A stretch of DNA of 64,000 nucleotides from Peristeroidobacter agariperforans (GCF_004138335.1 NZ_RYFW01000003.1:186001-250000), one strand, 5' to 3'. Shown: positions 34,900-43,623, numbered from the stretch's first letter. The notes: generated by a model from the sequence alone, not told the origin. Numbers and translations: made by a program.

Positions 34900-35902
34900 C
34901 GCGGTTGCGGCCAGCGTGCTTGCCGGCGTACATGGCCTTGTCTGCGCGATCGAGCAAGGTTTCCAGCGAATCGGTCGCGGTGCTGGCGGCGACGCCGATC
35001 GAAATGGTCACGCGATCGACGGATTGATCCGTGCCGTTGCGGCGTATCGAGCGAGATGCCGTCGCGGCGCAGATCCGCTTCGCCAGCACCGTCGCACCTT
35101 CGAGCGTCGTGTCCGGTAGGAAGATTGCAAACTCTTCGCCGCCGATTCGCGCTGCGATGTCGCGTCCTTTGATGCTGTCGCAGATCAGCTGCGCGACTGA
35201 GCGGATCACTTTGTCGCCGAGCAGGTGACCGTAAGTGTCGTTCAGCACTTTGAAGTGATCGATGTCGGCGAGCAGCATCACGCCGCCTTGCAGCGAGCCG
35301 GCATCTTCGGCGAAGGACTCCGCGCGCTGCTCCAGTCCGCGTCGATTGAGCATGCCCGTCAGCGGATCGAGTTTGGCCTGGTGTTCGGCCTGCTTCAGCT
35401 GTTCGGTCAGCTGGCGGGCCTCCTGGGTCGAGCGCTCGAGCTGTTCGGAGAGTTCGTGCGTCACGACGCGCATCCGCTCGGTATCGGTGATGAGCTCGGC
35501 GACGATGTTGGTGATCAGGTCGATTGCCAGCGGCTGGGTCAACTGGCTCTTGTGAATCTGCAGCGTCTGGTTGAATTGCGTCGCCTCGATGCCGGCGCTG
35601 GAAGCGGCCGTGGCCGTATCCGACAACAAGTTCTGCAAACGCTGGTGCATGCGCTCGAGCACCTCGGCATCGCGGGCAATGACGAAGTTCGCGTGCAGCC
35701 GCCAGACATCGTCGTCGCTCAGCGACTCCTTCCTGGCCAGGCGCTGTTCGAGCTCGTTGCTCAATCTCGGATTGATGCCCGATACGTGCTCATACCAGAT
35801 GGTATAGGTCTGAGGGTGGTAGGCGGCGCGATGTTGAGCCATCAATGGCAGCGTCAGGCGCAGGATTTCCGCGCTCCTTTCCTTCGTTTCTGTATATCGC
35901 AT
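34835..35902 (-). CDS. diguanylate cyclase (GGDEF domain)
   Basis: From ATG 35902, 355 residues. The frame stays open to 36712, but the upstream stretch is Arg/Gln-rich non-protein-like sequence. The N-terminal half is helical, with a long amphipathic or coiled-coil segment about residues 145-190 (THELSEQLERSTQEARQLTE). The GGDEF domain starts at DPLTGMLNRRGLEQ and has the active-site loop RIGGEEFAIFL (a permitted GGEEF form), so cyclic-di-GMP synthesis is likely. The inhibitory I-site R-x-x-D is K-G-R-D here and may not bind product. No membrane helix is seen; cytoplasmic. Confidence 0.88.
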   Translation of the reverse strand: MRYTETKERSAEILRLTLPLMAQHRAAYHPQTYTIWYEHVSGINPRLSNELEQRLARKESLSDDDVWRLHANFVIARDAEVLERMHQRLQNLLSDTATAASSAGIEATQFNQTLQIHKSQLTQPLAIDLITNIVAELITDTERMRVVTHELSEQLERSTQEARQLTEQLKQAEHQAKLDPLTGMLNRRGLEQRAESFAEDAGSLQGGVMLLADIDHFKVLNDTYGHLLGDKVIRSVAQLICDSIKGRDIAARIGGEEFAIFLPDTTLEGATVLAKRICAATASRSIRRNGTDQSVDRVTISIGVAASTATDSLETLLDRADKAMYAGKHAGRNRVTLYDPAMGASSSPAQKSLET

Positions 35903-36202
35903 GGTGCTGCTGACGCCGGTCGACCGGACTTGTCTTTGGTTGTTGGCCGCGACCCCCTGCAGGCCAGGCGCACCGCGCTTCAGACGCGATCGCCGAGAGC
36001 GAGTCTGAAGACATAACGTTCCATTGACAAGGCAAATCGGTAAATGCGCGATAGATCGGCGACGATGTGTAAGATGTTTCGACGGGGGGCGGTGTTGTAA
36101 CTTATAAATGTTGCGGAACCTTGCGAAACATTGCACAGGGCAGGGCGCGCCGCCCATGTACCATTGCCGCCTCGATTCCTCCGCACTTCCTGCACTCCTG
36201 GC
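35903..36202. other. intergenic region between GGDEF and 7TM-DISM kinase genes
   Basis: About 300 bp holding the divergent promoters of the GGDEF gene and the kinase gene. I see no gene, no clear palindrome and no RNA. The sequence is less GC-rich around 36090-36130 (GTTGTAACTTATAAATGTTGC), which is the likely promoter zone. Confidence 0.4.
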
Positions 36203-38041
36203 GTGTATTTCAAAGCTCTCCTGGTCAGCCTGCTGCTCGGACTCCTGCTCAGCGCGCCTGCATCTGCTCACGATTTGGTGACATCGCGCGCCGTCCTGGT
36301 GGATGACAGCGGTGACCTGGAACTCCAGGCCGTACTCCGGAGCGAATTCAAGGACGCCGGATTGATCCTCGTTGGCGGCTTTACCGATGCGGCGTACTGG
36401 CTGCGCATCACGGTGCGAGCGCCGGCGCACGGCGGACCGTTCGAGCTGCGCATTCGCCCGACGTTCCTCGACGAAGTCGCGCTCTACGAGCCAGATGCGG
36501 CACGGCCGGGCGCCTGGCTGCGGCGCACGACAGGGGACCGCCACGCCAACCCGGATCGCCCTGTTACGACGCTGGGATTCCTCATGTCGCCGCTGCGGGA
36601 GGAGACGACTTACTACCTGCGGCTCAAGACGACCAGTAGTTCGCTGCTCGCCGTGCGGGCGCTCGGGCCGGCCGACGCGCGCGCCGACGACCTCGTCCGG
36701 GAGTTGAGCCATGCCATCTATCTCGGCGTCATGCTGTCGATGGCTGTCCTCGCGCTGCTTGGTCTCATCAACCTGCGCTCACGCCTGGCAGCGGTGTATC
36801 TGCTCTATCTGACGACGCAGACCACGGCGTTCGTTGCACTGAACGGCTATCTCGCCCACTTCCTTCCTGCCGCGCACGCCCAATGGGGAGACACGATCAC
36901 CAGCATCCTGGTGGTGGCCGCCGCCGGCACCGGCGTGCTCTTCTATCGCAACGTGTTCCGCGACTACGCGGCATCCGTTCTGGGTGTGCGTGTTCTCGAT
37001 GGCTTCCTGCTCATCTTCATCGCCGAGCTCTGTCTCATGGGCTTCGGTCAGACCGGGCTTGCATTGCAGATCAATGGCAACGTCGTCCTGATGCTCGGCC
37101 TGCTGGCGCCGGTGATTGCTGTGTCGATGCGAGCTGGTCCTGCGCGCGAGCGCCGCATCATCTGCTGGCTGGTCTGGTTGCAGGCCGTCGCGGTCACCAT
37201 CATGGTGATGCCGCTGCTGGGACTGATTTCGGCGCGCGTCGAATGGATCCTCGATGCGCCCCTGGGTCAGGGCGTGGTCGCCGCCGCGGTGATGTGCGCC
37301 ATCCTGCATCAGCGCACCCGCGGCCTGGTCGAGGCGCGGCGGCACGCTGAGATGGAAATCAACATGGCCCACAGCCTGCTCGACGCCGAGCGCAAGCGCG
37401 CCGCCGAGCAGGCACGCTTCATGGACATGCTCACTCACGAACTAAAGACACCGATCGCCGCGGTGAAGATGGTCTTTCAGTTGCCCGAAGCCTCAGACAG
37501 CGCCCGGCGTTACGCACTGACCACGCTCGACGACATGGATGCCGTCGTCGAGCGCTGCCGACAACTCGATCTGCTCCAACAGGGCCGTTTCACGCCGCGC
37601 CGCGAACCGTGTCGAGTGAATGCTCTGATGGACGAGGTCCTCGCGTCCTGCTCCGCGCCGGACCGATTGCGTCTGGCCACCGGGCCCGTGTGCGACGTCG
37701 AGAGCGACCGGCACCTGCTGAAGATCGTCATCAGCAATCTGGTCGACAACGCTCTCAAGTACTCCGCGCCCGGCTCGGACATCGATTGCCACATCGAACG
37801 GCGCGAGGGCGAGGGGCAGGCGCACATTCGCGTGTCCATCGAAAACCAGCCCGGCCCGGCCGGGCTGCCCGATCCGGACAAGCTGTTCGAGAAGTACTAC
37901 CGCAGTCCGCACGCCCACAAGCACACCGGCTCGGGTCTCGGTCTCTATCTGGTCCGGCACCTGGCCGAACTGCTGGACGTCCGTCTGAGCTACGACCAGG
38001 TTCACCAGCGCGCTCGTTTTACGCTATGGATCCCTGCCTAA
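36203..38041 (+). CDS. 7TM-DISM sensor histidine kinase
   Basis: From GTG 36203 (612 residues), chosen since it opens directly with a signal peptide FKALLVSLLLGLLLSAPASA; an in-frame ATG at 36131 would add 24 residues. A periplasmic 7TMR-DISMED2-type beta domain (about 25-170; YWLRITV, TYYLRLKT) precedes seven membrane helices (about 180-375). A coiled linker then leads to the kinase core: H-box FMDMLTHELKTPIAAVKM, N-box SNLVDNALKYS, G-box GSGLGLYLVRHL. These receptors are thought to sense carbohydrates or other small ligands. It overlaps the response-regulator gene by 16 bp. Confidence 0.88.
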   Translation: MYFKALLVSLLLGLLLSAPASAHDLVTSRAVLVDDSGDLELQAVLRSEFKDAGLILVGGFTDAAYWLRITVRAPAHGGPFELRIRPTFLDEVALYEPDAARPGAWLRRTTGDRHANPDRPVTTLGFLMSPLREETTYYLRLKTTSSSLLAVRALGPADARADDLVRELSHAIYLGVMLSMAVLALLGLINLRSRLAAVYLLYLTTQTTAFVALNGYLAHFLPAAHAQWGDTITSILVVAAAGTGVLFYRNVFRDYAASVLGVRVLDGFLLIFIAELCLMGFGQTGLALQINGNVVLMLGLLAPVIAVSMRAGPARERRIICWLVWLQAVAVTIMVMPLLGLISARVEWILDAPLGQGVVAAAVMCAILHQRTRGLVEARRHAEMEINMAHSLLDAERKRAAEQARFMDMLTHELKTPIAAVKMVFQLPEASDSARRYALTTLDDMDAVVERCRQLDLLQQGRFTPRREPCRVNALMDEVLASCSAPDRLRLATGPVCDVESDRHLLKIVISNLVDNALKYSAPGSDIDCHIERREGEGQAHIRVSIENQPGPAGLPDPDKLFEKYYRSPHAHKHTGSGLGLYLVRHLAELLDVRLSYDQVHQRARFTLWIPA

Positions 38042-38715
38042 ACATCGTCGTCGTCGAAGATCACGAAGCGCTGCGCAACATCACCGTCGAAGCGCTGCAG
38101 AGTCGGGGACATCGCGTCATCGGTGTCGAAAGCGCCGAATCTCTGCAGGAAACATTGGGCAATCAGTCCCTCGATCTGGTCGTCGTCGATGTCAATCTGC
38201 CAGGCGAGAATGGTGTCAGCCTGGCGCGCCGCCTCAAGCAGAGTCACCCGGATCTGGGGGTGATCGTGGTCAGTGTGCGCGATCGGCTGGACGACAAGCT
38301 CGGCGCGTATGAGTGCGGAGCGGACCTCTACTTGACCAAGCCCGTTTCGGTTGAAGAGCTCTGCGCGGCGGCCGCTGCTCTGGGGAAACGACTCCTGCGC
38401 GTGAGTCACCCACCGCGGCGGGACTTCAGCCTGGACCTCCAGCAAATGCGATTGCGTGGTCCGGCCGGGGAGACGCCACTCACAACGCAGGAAGCGACCG
38501 TGCTCGCCGCGCTAGTGCGCGCGCCGGGTCATCGCCTCGAAACCTGGCAGCTGCTCGAACAGCTCGGTTGGGTCGACACGTCGGGCAAGATGGCTCTGGA
38601 AGTGCCAATGAGCCGTCTGCGGCGCAAATTCACTTTGGTCGGCGCCACGGGCAATCCTGTCATCGCCATCCGCAAACACGGCTATCAACTCGGCTGCGCT
38701 GTCGTCATCGATTAA
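38026..38715 (+). CDS. OmpR-family response regulator, partner of 7TM-DISM kinase
   Basis: A 229-residue regulator. The receiver domain begins LNIVVVEDHEALRN, with phospho-acceptor Asp in LVVVDVNLPGENG and Lys in YLTKPVS. The C-terminal winged helix is atypical but recognisable: TTQEATVLAALVRAPGHRLE, then VPMSRLRRKF and IAIRKHGYQLG. The unusual C-domain resembles that of regulators paired with 7TM-DISM kinases. Start ATG 38026 lies inside the kinase gene, indicating translational coupling. Target genes unknown. Confidence 0.87.
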   Translation: MDPCLNIVVVEDHEALRNITVEALQSRGHRVIGVESAESLQETLGNQSLDLVVVDVNLPGENGVSLARRLKQSHPDLGVIVVSVRDRLDDKLGAYECGADLYLTKPVSVEELCAAAAALGKRLLRVSHPPRRDFSLDLQQMRLRGPAGETPLTTQEATVLAALVRAPGHRLETWQLLEQLGWVDTSGKMALEVPMSRLRRKFTLVGATGNPVIAIRKHGYQLGCAVVID

Positions 38716-38725
38716 CGCAGGTGGG

Positions 38726-39616
38726 TCAGCGAGACAATGCGCGTGCCTCCGCTCGAAGCCATTCAGCGGTGGCGCTCACGTGCGGCGCTGGAGGTCGATC
38801 GGATCTCATCACCAGATGATACGTGTGCCCAGGCATCACGGGTCCAAACGGCTGTACCAGATGGCCGGCGGCGAGCTCTTCCTCCACCAACGGCAGACTT
38901 AGCAGTGCGATCCCTTGGCCGGCGACCGCTGCCTGAATCGCGTGCCCTTCGTCAGAGAAGCGCAATTGTCCGGGCGCTGCGCTCCATTTCAGCTGCGCTC
39001 GTGCAAACCAGCTCTCCCAGGTCGGGTTGAGCGGATGGGCGCGCTTCCACTGAAAGTGAATGAACGTCACACCCTTCAGGTCTGCTGGCGAAGCCACGCC
39101 GAGTTTGGCGTGAGCCACCGGCGCGTAGCGATCGGCGAACAAGACTTCGCTCGCGACACCAGGATAAGGCCCCTCGCCGTAGCGGATCGCGACGTCGACG
39201 GAGCTGTCCACGAGATCGACGACTTCGTCCGAGGCATTGAGCAGCAGGTCGATTTCCGGATGTTGCTCATGAAACCGGCGCATTCGCGGCACGAGCCACT
39301 TCACGGTGAAGGCATTGGTCGCCGAGATCGTCACCTGCGCTCGCTTCTTCGTTTGGACCAGGCGTGCGAGCGTCGCTTCGAATGCGTCGAAGCCCTCTTG
39401 CAAGACCGGGAATAGCTGCACGCCCGCGTCAGTCAATTCCACCTTTCTCGCGTCGCGCTTGAACAGCGACAGTCCGGTGTACTCCTCCAGCGAGCGGATC
39501 TGATGGCTGATCGCGGTAGGCGTAACGGCGAGCTCGCTGGCGGCCCGCTTGAAGCTGCCCAGCCGCGCGGCGGCTTCGAATGCGCGGAGAGCGGAAAGAG
39601 GAGGGAGTCGACGCAT
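38726..39616 (-). CDS. LysR-family transcriptional regulator (GcvA-like)
   Basis: A 296-residue LysR regulator. N-terminal winged helix: LSALRAFEAAARLGSFKRAA, SELAVTPTAISHQIRSLEEY, then GLSLFKRDARKVELTDAG. The effector domain (about 90-296) follows the GcvA subgroup (VTISATNAFTVKWLVPRM, FHEQHPEIDLLLNASDE). It is divergent from a RidA/Old Yellow Enzyme operon and likely controls it. A perfect palindrome containing a T-N11-A box lies 9 bp upstream of its start. Confidence 0.88.
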   Translation of the reverse strand: MRRLPPLSALRAFEAAARLGSFKRAASELAVTPTAISHQIRSLEEYTGLSLFKRDARKVELTDAGVQLFPVLQEGFDAFEATLARLVQTKKRAQVTISATNAFTVKWLVPRMRRFHEQHPEIDLLLNASDEVVDLVDSSVDVAIRYGEGPYPGVASEVLFADRYAPVAHAKLGVASPADLKGVTFIHFQWKRAHPLNPTWESWFARAQLKWSAAPGQLRFSDEGHAIQAAVAGQGIALLSLPLVEEELAAGHLVQPFGPVMPGHTYHLVMRSDRPPAPHVSATAEWLRAEARALSR

Positions 39617-39624
39617 GTCTGCAG

Positions 39625-39643
39625 AGGTGAGTTGAGCTCACCT
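39625..39643. promoter_or_regulatory. probable LysR regulator binding site
   Basis: Inverted repeat AGGTGAG (39625-39631) and CTCACCT (39637-39643) around TTGAG. It includes the LysR-type T-N11-A pattern TGAG-N5-CTCA and lies between the LysR gene start (39616) and the RidA gene. Confidence 0.6.
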
Positions 39644-39742
39644 TATGCCTGAGAATTTCGAGTTTGTCGATTTGCTCTGCCGGCCGCATCGTTGGTCCGC
39701 GACGGACGTATCGCCCGTCGATGTCACATGAGGATTGCAACG

Positions 39743-40138
39743 ATGTTGGAACGAATCATCACCCGGCCTGACAACTACGCTCCCTTCCTGCTCTCCCAGG
39801 GAATCAAGTTCGGCAACCTGATCTTCATCTCCGGCCAGGCCGGCGCGGACGACAGCGGCAAGATCGTCGAGGGCGGCTTTCGCGCACAGGGCGAACAAGC
39901 GTTTGCAAACCTGCGCCGCGCACTGGAGGCCGGCGGCTCGAGCCTGCAGGACGTGATCAAAGTCACGATCTTCGTTACGGACATGGCGAACTTCGCGCAG
40001 GTCGTCGAGCTGCGCAGGAAGTATTTCTCGGAGCCGTACCCTGCGGACACCATCGCCGAGATCAAGGCGCTCTACGATCCGAAGGCGATGATCGAGATTG
40101 AAGCGATCGCGGCCGTGCGTGCGGGTGGGAGCAAGTAG
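39743..40138 (+). CDS. RidA family protein (Rid/YjgF/UK114)
   Basis: A 131-residue cytoplasmic RidA-type protein from ATG 39743 (GAGG 9 bp upstream; ATG 39728 is an alternative). Typical segments are NLIFISGQAGAD, FANLRRALEAGGSSLQDVIKVTIFVTDMANF and a closing MIEIEAIAAVRAG with the Glu of the active pocket; the substrate-binding Arg is not in the canonical place (IEAIAAVR instead of V-E-(I/V)-x-A-(I/V)-A). The family hydrolyses enamines or imines or acts on related carbonyl compounds. Ends 1 bp before the Old Yellow Enzyme gene, so the two are one operon. Confidence 0.85.
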   Translation: MLERIITRPDNYAPFLLSQGIKFGNLIFISGQAGADDSGKIVEGGFRAQGEQAFANLRRALEAGGSSLQDVIKVTIFVTDMANFAQVVELRRKYFSEPYPADTIAEIKALYDPKAMIEIEAIAAVRAGGSK

Positions 40139-40139
40139 C

Positions 40140-41285
40140 ATGCGCGCACAGCAAAACCAAACGCGCGTCGATGTTCTCGCAGCGGCACCGCTTTTCACGC
40201 CGCTCGAACTCGGTGGGCTGACGCTGCGTAACCGCGTCGCAGTCGCCCCGATGACACGAGTCAGTGCGACAGAGGATGGTCGCGCTACTCAGCAAATGGC
40301 GGAGTATTACTCCGCCTTCGCCGCGGGCGGCTTCGGCCTGGTGATCACCGAAGGCACGTATACGGACCGGGCGTTCTCGCAAGGTTATAGATTTCAGCCC
40401 GGCCTGACGGATGACGCCCAGCGAGATGCATGGAGCCGCGTGGTCGAAGGGGTGCATCGGCAGGGCGGTCGCATCTTCGCGCAGCTCATGCACGCTGGCG
40501 CGTTGTCGCAGTGGAATCCATATAACAGTGGAACGCGGGGTCCGTCGGCAGTGAAGCCTCGAGGACAGCAGATGACTATCTATCACGGCAGCGGCGACTA
40601 TTCGTTGCCCGAGCCGTTGTCGCAGGAAGAGATATCGGTGGCGATTCGCGGTTTCGCCAACGCCGCCGTGCGCGCGCGCGAGGCCGGCTTCGATGGCGTC
40701 GAAATCCATGGCGCGAACGGCTATCTGCTCGATCAGTTTCTGACCGCGGGCGTGAATCTTCGCGGCGACCGCTACGGCGGCGGCATAGAGCGCCGAGTGC
40801 GGCTTATCGTCGAGGTGGTTGAAGCGGTGCGTGCAGCAGTCGGCGCGAACTTCGCTGTGGGAGTGCGCATTTCCCAAGGCAAGGTGAATGATTTCACCCA
40901 CAAGTGGAGTGAAGGCGAGCCGGCGGCCGCAGTCGTGTTTGAAACATTGGACTCGCTGCCGCTCGACTACATTCACACTACGGAGTTCGAGGCGTGGCAG
41001 CCCGCGTTCGGAGCCGGCTTGAGCCTCGCGGCATTGGCGAAAAAATACTCCCGAAAGCCGGTGCTGGCCAATGGCGGACTGCATGCCCCGGCTCAGGCAG
41101 CCGGCATGATTGATCGCGGCGAGGCAGACTTCGTCTCGTTGGGGCGCGGCGCGCTGATGCATCCGGATTGGGTGCGAAAGGTGAGCGGAGAGCGTGCGAT
41201 CGAGGAGTTCGATCGTGGGTTGATCTTGCCGATCGCGGACCTGGAGAACGCGAGGAGATATGTCGAGCGCATGGGCCGGCGGTGA
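40140..41285 (+). CDS. Old Yellow Enzyme family NADH:flavin oxidoreductase
   Basis: Start ATG 40140, one base after the RidA stop; 381 residues. An FMN TIM barrel: LFTPLELGGLTLRNRVAVAPMTR near the N-terminus, the acid/base and phosphate segments FDGVEIHGANGYLLDQFLTAG, GDRYGGGIERRVRL and late FVSLGRGALMHPDW. It would reduce activated C=C bonds with NAD(P)H in the cytoplasm. The usual OYE active-site His/His-Asn pair appears as HGAN. The RidA partner suggests a shared catabolic route that gives reactive unsaturated or imine intermediates. Confidence 0.88.
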   Translation: MRAQQNQTRVDVLAAAPLFTPLELGGLTLRNRVAVAPMTRVSATEDGRATQQMAEYYSAFAAGGFGLVITEGTYTDRAFSQGYRFQPGLTDDAQRDAWSRVVEGVHRQGGRIFAQLMHAGALSQWNPYNSGTRGPSAVKPRGQQMTIYHGSGDYSLPEPLSQEEISVAIRGFANAAVRAREAGFDGVEIHGANGYLLDQFLTAGVNLRGDRYGGGIERRVRLIVEVVEAVRAAVGANFAVGVRISQGKVNDFTHKWSEGEPAAAVVFETLDSLPLDYIHTTEFEAWQPAFGAGLSLAALAKKYSRKPVLANGGLHAPAQAAGMIDRGEADFVSLGRGALMHPDWVRKVSGERAIEEFDRGLILPIADLENARRYVERMGRR

Positions 41286-41445
41286 GCGGATTGTTGCGCT
41301 TGATTGTTCGCGCGCTCGTCTCCGCGGTGAGCGCGCGTATCGATGCCAACTTACTCGAGGATGGTTCCGAAAGTTCGGGCGGGCCTTCGCATGGACTAGC
41401 AGAGCCGGGAGCAGGCTGAACGTTCAACATCGCAAATTCAGGCTG

Positions 41446-41475
41446 TGTCATAACTAACCGTTGATTGCCTATAAT
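41446..41475 (+). promoter_or_regulatory. possible promoter of IS1182-like remnant
   Basis: TGTCAT at 41446-41451 and TATAAT at 41470-41475 with 18 bp between, 31 bp upstream of the truncated transposase ATG. A perfect -10 hexamer is unusual in this GC-rich window. The region may also hold an IS terminal repeat, but the other end is absent. Confidence 0.4.
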
Positions 41476-41506
41476 TGCAGCGGGGCGGGAATGATTCGAG
41501 GTCTGG

Positions 41507-41629
41507 ATGCCGTACATCACAGGCGCACGCGAGCAGCACCAACTGTTTCCTCCTAGCATCGAGGAGTACATCAGTCCCGACGATCCCGTTCGGGCATCGT
41601 GCCGTACGACCACTGGGTCGAATCATTGA
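41507..41629 (+). pseudogene. IS1182-type transposase, N-terminal remnant
   Basis: Forty codons from ATG 41507 to TGA 41629. The first 29 residues, MPYITGAREQHQLFPPSIEE then YISPDDPVR, match the conserved N-terminus of IS1182-family transposases (M-x-Y-x-x-G-x-x-R/Q-x-Q-x-x-LFP-x-S-(L/I)-D/E-x-Y-(I/V)-x-x-D-x-P-V-R). After DDPVR the frame is unrelated and soon stops, so most of the transposase is deleted. What follows (to about 41790) is open in another frame but not recognisable. Confidence 0.7.
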
Positions 41630-42348
41630 AGAACTCGATGTTCGTCACCTACCTGGGGGACACGCGCTTGATCTCCACGGCCTGCTCGTCGAGCCTGAAA
41701 CCCAAGATCTGTACGTCACTCCAGCATTTCCGCGAGGAAGCCGTCGTGAAGGACGGCGTCACTCGATACATGGTGCGCCGTATTCCGGGCTAGATCTGCT
41801 TGAGAATGTGGCCAGCGGTCGCGCGATAAACGATACCGAGCACGTGTGTGATGACGTACCCATGACTCGGGTGCCTTCGGACGGTCCGCGAGCCAAATCT
41901 CGCGGAAATGCTTGTTCTAGGACTGTGCCGGTGGAGGGAATCGAAGTCCCTCCTAAGTACCGAATTTTGCGCGATTAATTGAATCACAGAGATCACCTGT
42001 ACCCCACATGATACCCCAGCATGCTGCGGACGCCGCCAAATTGCGCCAGTGCCCGTGCCGGAAGTCGCGGACGGCTGCGGTGTGGGGCTGTCGTGGCACC
42101 GGGCCCGCGGAGCCCGCTGGGGCTCACTGATCTCCGCGTCGCGCGCGGCCTAGATCGCAGGATGATTGAACTGCCAATGCGAGGTGTCGCCCAGGGCCGA
42201 GCCTAATTCACAGGCTTCTGGTGCTCAGTCCTAGCGCCTTCGAGTTGGTGAGCCAGCGCTCTCAGTTCGGCCGCAACGACGTTAGTCGGACCACACTTGA
42301 TGCCACCACGCTCATGAAACCTATCCATGTGTCGCATGAGCGCCGTTC
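41630..42348. other. non-coding or scrambled accessory segment
   Basis: No gene can be supported. Short open frames (for example 41599-41793 on the plus strand) do not resemble known proteins. At 41921-41962 the minus strand reads like the 3' end of a tRNA: GAGGG, AC, TTCGATT, CCCTC, then CACCGGCAC, but two extra bases break the T-arm. CCCCACATGATACCCC follows on the plus strand at 42002-42017. These may be relics of an integration site; the rest shows nothing. Confidence 0.4.
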
Positions 42349-42861
42349 TCACATTGCCGTTCTCACATTCGTGCAATGTAGTCGGGTGCGCGTTCCGTCC
42401 TGGTTATCGACACAATAATCGATCGTGAGCGCATCAACGCACTCGTCGTGCTGCAGGTATGAGAATTCCACGCACAGCTCCGGATAGGTGCCGTTGAAGC
42501 CCTCGGCCAGGCCCTTGAGCCAGTATTCGATCGTCTCGTCAACGGCTGCGCCCGCAATCTCGCGGAGATGACTGAGGAACACGCCGTACAGCTCTTCCCT
42601 CAAGACTTCGGGCGTGGGAGCTCTCCCACGTGTCTTCGTGACCAGTTCCTCTAGCAGCTGATCTTCGAGTGCTTGTGTGCGTGGTAGCTCCCATCCGCTG
42701 AGATCCGTCACGTAGCGCGAGGGTCCATCCTCTGTCTCCCTGCCATCCTGAGCATCCGGGCAGGCGGTCGAAACGGCTCTACAGCGTTGACGTTCGCGAA
42801 AGAAGAGGTGTGGGTTAGGGACGCCGATCATGCTCAAGACAGAGGCATTGCCCGCGGTCAC
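42349..42861 (-). CDS. hypothetical protein
   Basis: An open frame of up to 170 codons (GTG 42861; ATG 42831 is equally possible). I do not recognise it. The middle and C-terminal part look protein-like: acidic helices (LEDQLLEELVTKTRG, VLREELYGVFLSHLREIAG, VDETIEYWLKGLAEGF) and an ending with several cysteines (LCVEFSYLQHDECVDALTIDYC). No signal peptide or membrane segment; it would be soluble and acidic. It lies alone among transposase relics. No ribosome site is clear, so expression is unproven. Confidence 0.5.
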   Translation of the reverse strand: MTAGNASVLSMIGVPNPHLFFRERQRCRAVSTACPDAQDGRETEDGPSRYVTDLSGWELPRTQALEDQLLEELVTKTRGRAPTPEVLREELYGVFLSHLREIAGAAVDETIEYWLKGLAEGFNGTYPELCVEFSYLQHDECVDALTIDYCVDNQDGTRTRLHCTNVRTAM

Positions 42862-43261
42862 GAGAATGAATCAAACGCACATCCGCACCTGACCAAGTCA
42901 TACGGATTCATCAATTTCTATCCTAGAGGTGAGTATCGGGGGCGTCATGCCGCAGTTTTGTTGCGTTCTGTCGCTTTGTAGTGGCGGCGATCGGTCGGTC
43001 GTGATGGATGGGGTAGTAACTTACATTAGTTCCGGCGGACAAGCATTTGCGAGCTGTGAAAAGGGGCTGGGACAACTTGGGGACAACTCAATATCAAACA
43101 TTCACTGTGGTCCACACTGATTGGCAGTGTACGGCTTGACCTCGAGATCTGCCAGTCGAGACGACGCTTTGCGACAGTTCGCGACACGGCGGGACAGCAG
43201 CAGCGGCATCTGGTTAAGAGTCATATCAAACGATCACTGTGTTCAGCGGTACAGGTGAGCC
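42862..43261. other. accessory segment with imperfect direct repeat
   Basis: No gene seen. Two 19-bp copies of ATATCAAAC-NN-TCACTGTG occur at 43091-43109 and 43223-43241, differing at two bases and 132 bp apart. The second ends about 20 bp before the transposase remnant, so one copy may be an IS end. Confidence 0.45.
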
Positions 43262-43450
43262 TTCCTGGGTTGTGGCGCACCCGCACTTCCACAGCAACTC
43301 GGCAACGACCACGATCCGCTATGTGAGTTTCACCCCTGGAAGGTCCATCTGCGGATTCTTGAGGTGAGCGAGACCAAGACCTTGCCACATGTGCCACTGT
43401 CGCACCCGTTCATTGAGCGGCTGATCGGAACCGTACATCGAGAGCTGGCG
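43262..43450 (+). pseudogene. integrase-core transposase (IS481/IS3-like), C-terminal remnant
   Basis: The plus frame from about 43262 reads NDHDPLCEFHPWKVHLRILE (43304-43363), then VSETKTLPHVPLSHPFIERL and IGTVHREL. This is the end of the DDE integrase core, with (S/N)-x-H-D-P-L, L-R-(I/V)-L-E-(V/I), K-T-(L/V)-P, and SHPF-(V/I)-ERLIGT including the catalytic Glu. There is no start, and similarity stops at about 43450, so the gene is truncated at both sides. Confidence 0.75.
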
Positions 43451-43623
43451 GTCCAGACCGCGGCCCATCAAGCTCGAGCGTGCCGTTCGGCTCCGCCGAG
43501 GCCGATAAAAAATTTAAGCTGCATGTGTCGGCTGTGCCACCGCTGCCTCGTCTTCATCCGGTCAGCGGCGCAAGCGATCGGGTCATCCGCGCCGCCCCTC
43601 AAGGTTGATACAAGGAGTCGACG

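Noticed and set aside
35903-36712. N-terminal extension of the GGDEF frame
   Set aside because: Open by GC bias only; antisense to the 7TM-DISM kinase gene and Arg/Gln-rich. ATG 35902 gives the normal protein.
41599-41793. Open frame starting MPYDHWVESLKN
   Set aside because: No recognisable family, no ribosome site, and it lies in scrambled sequence after the transposase remnant.
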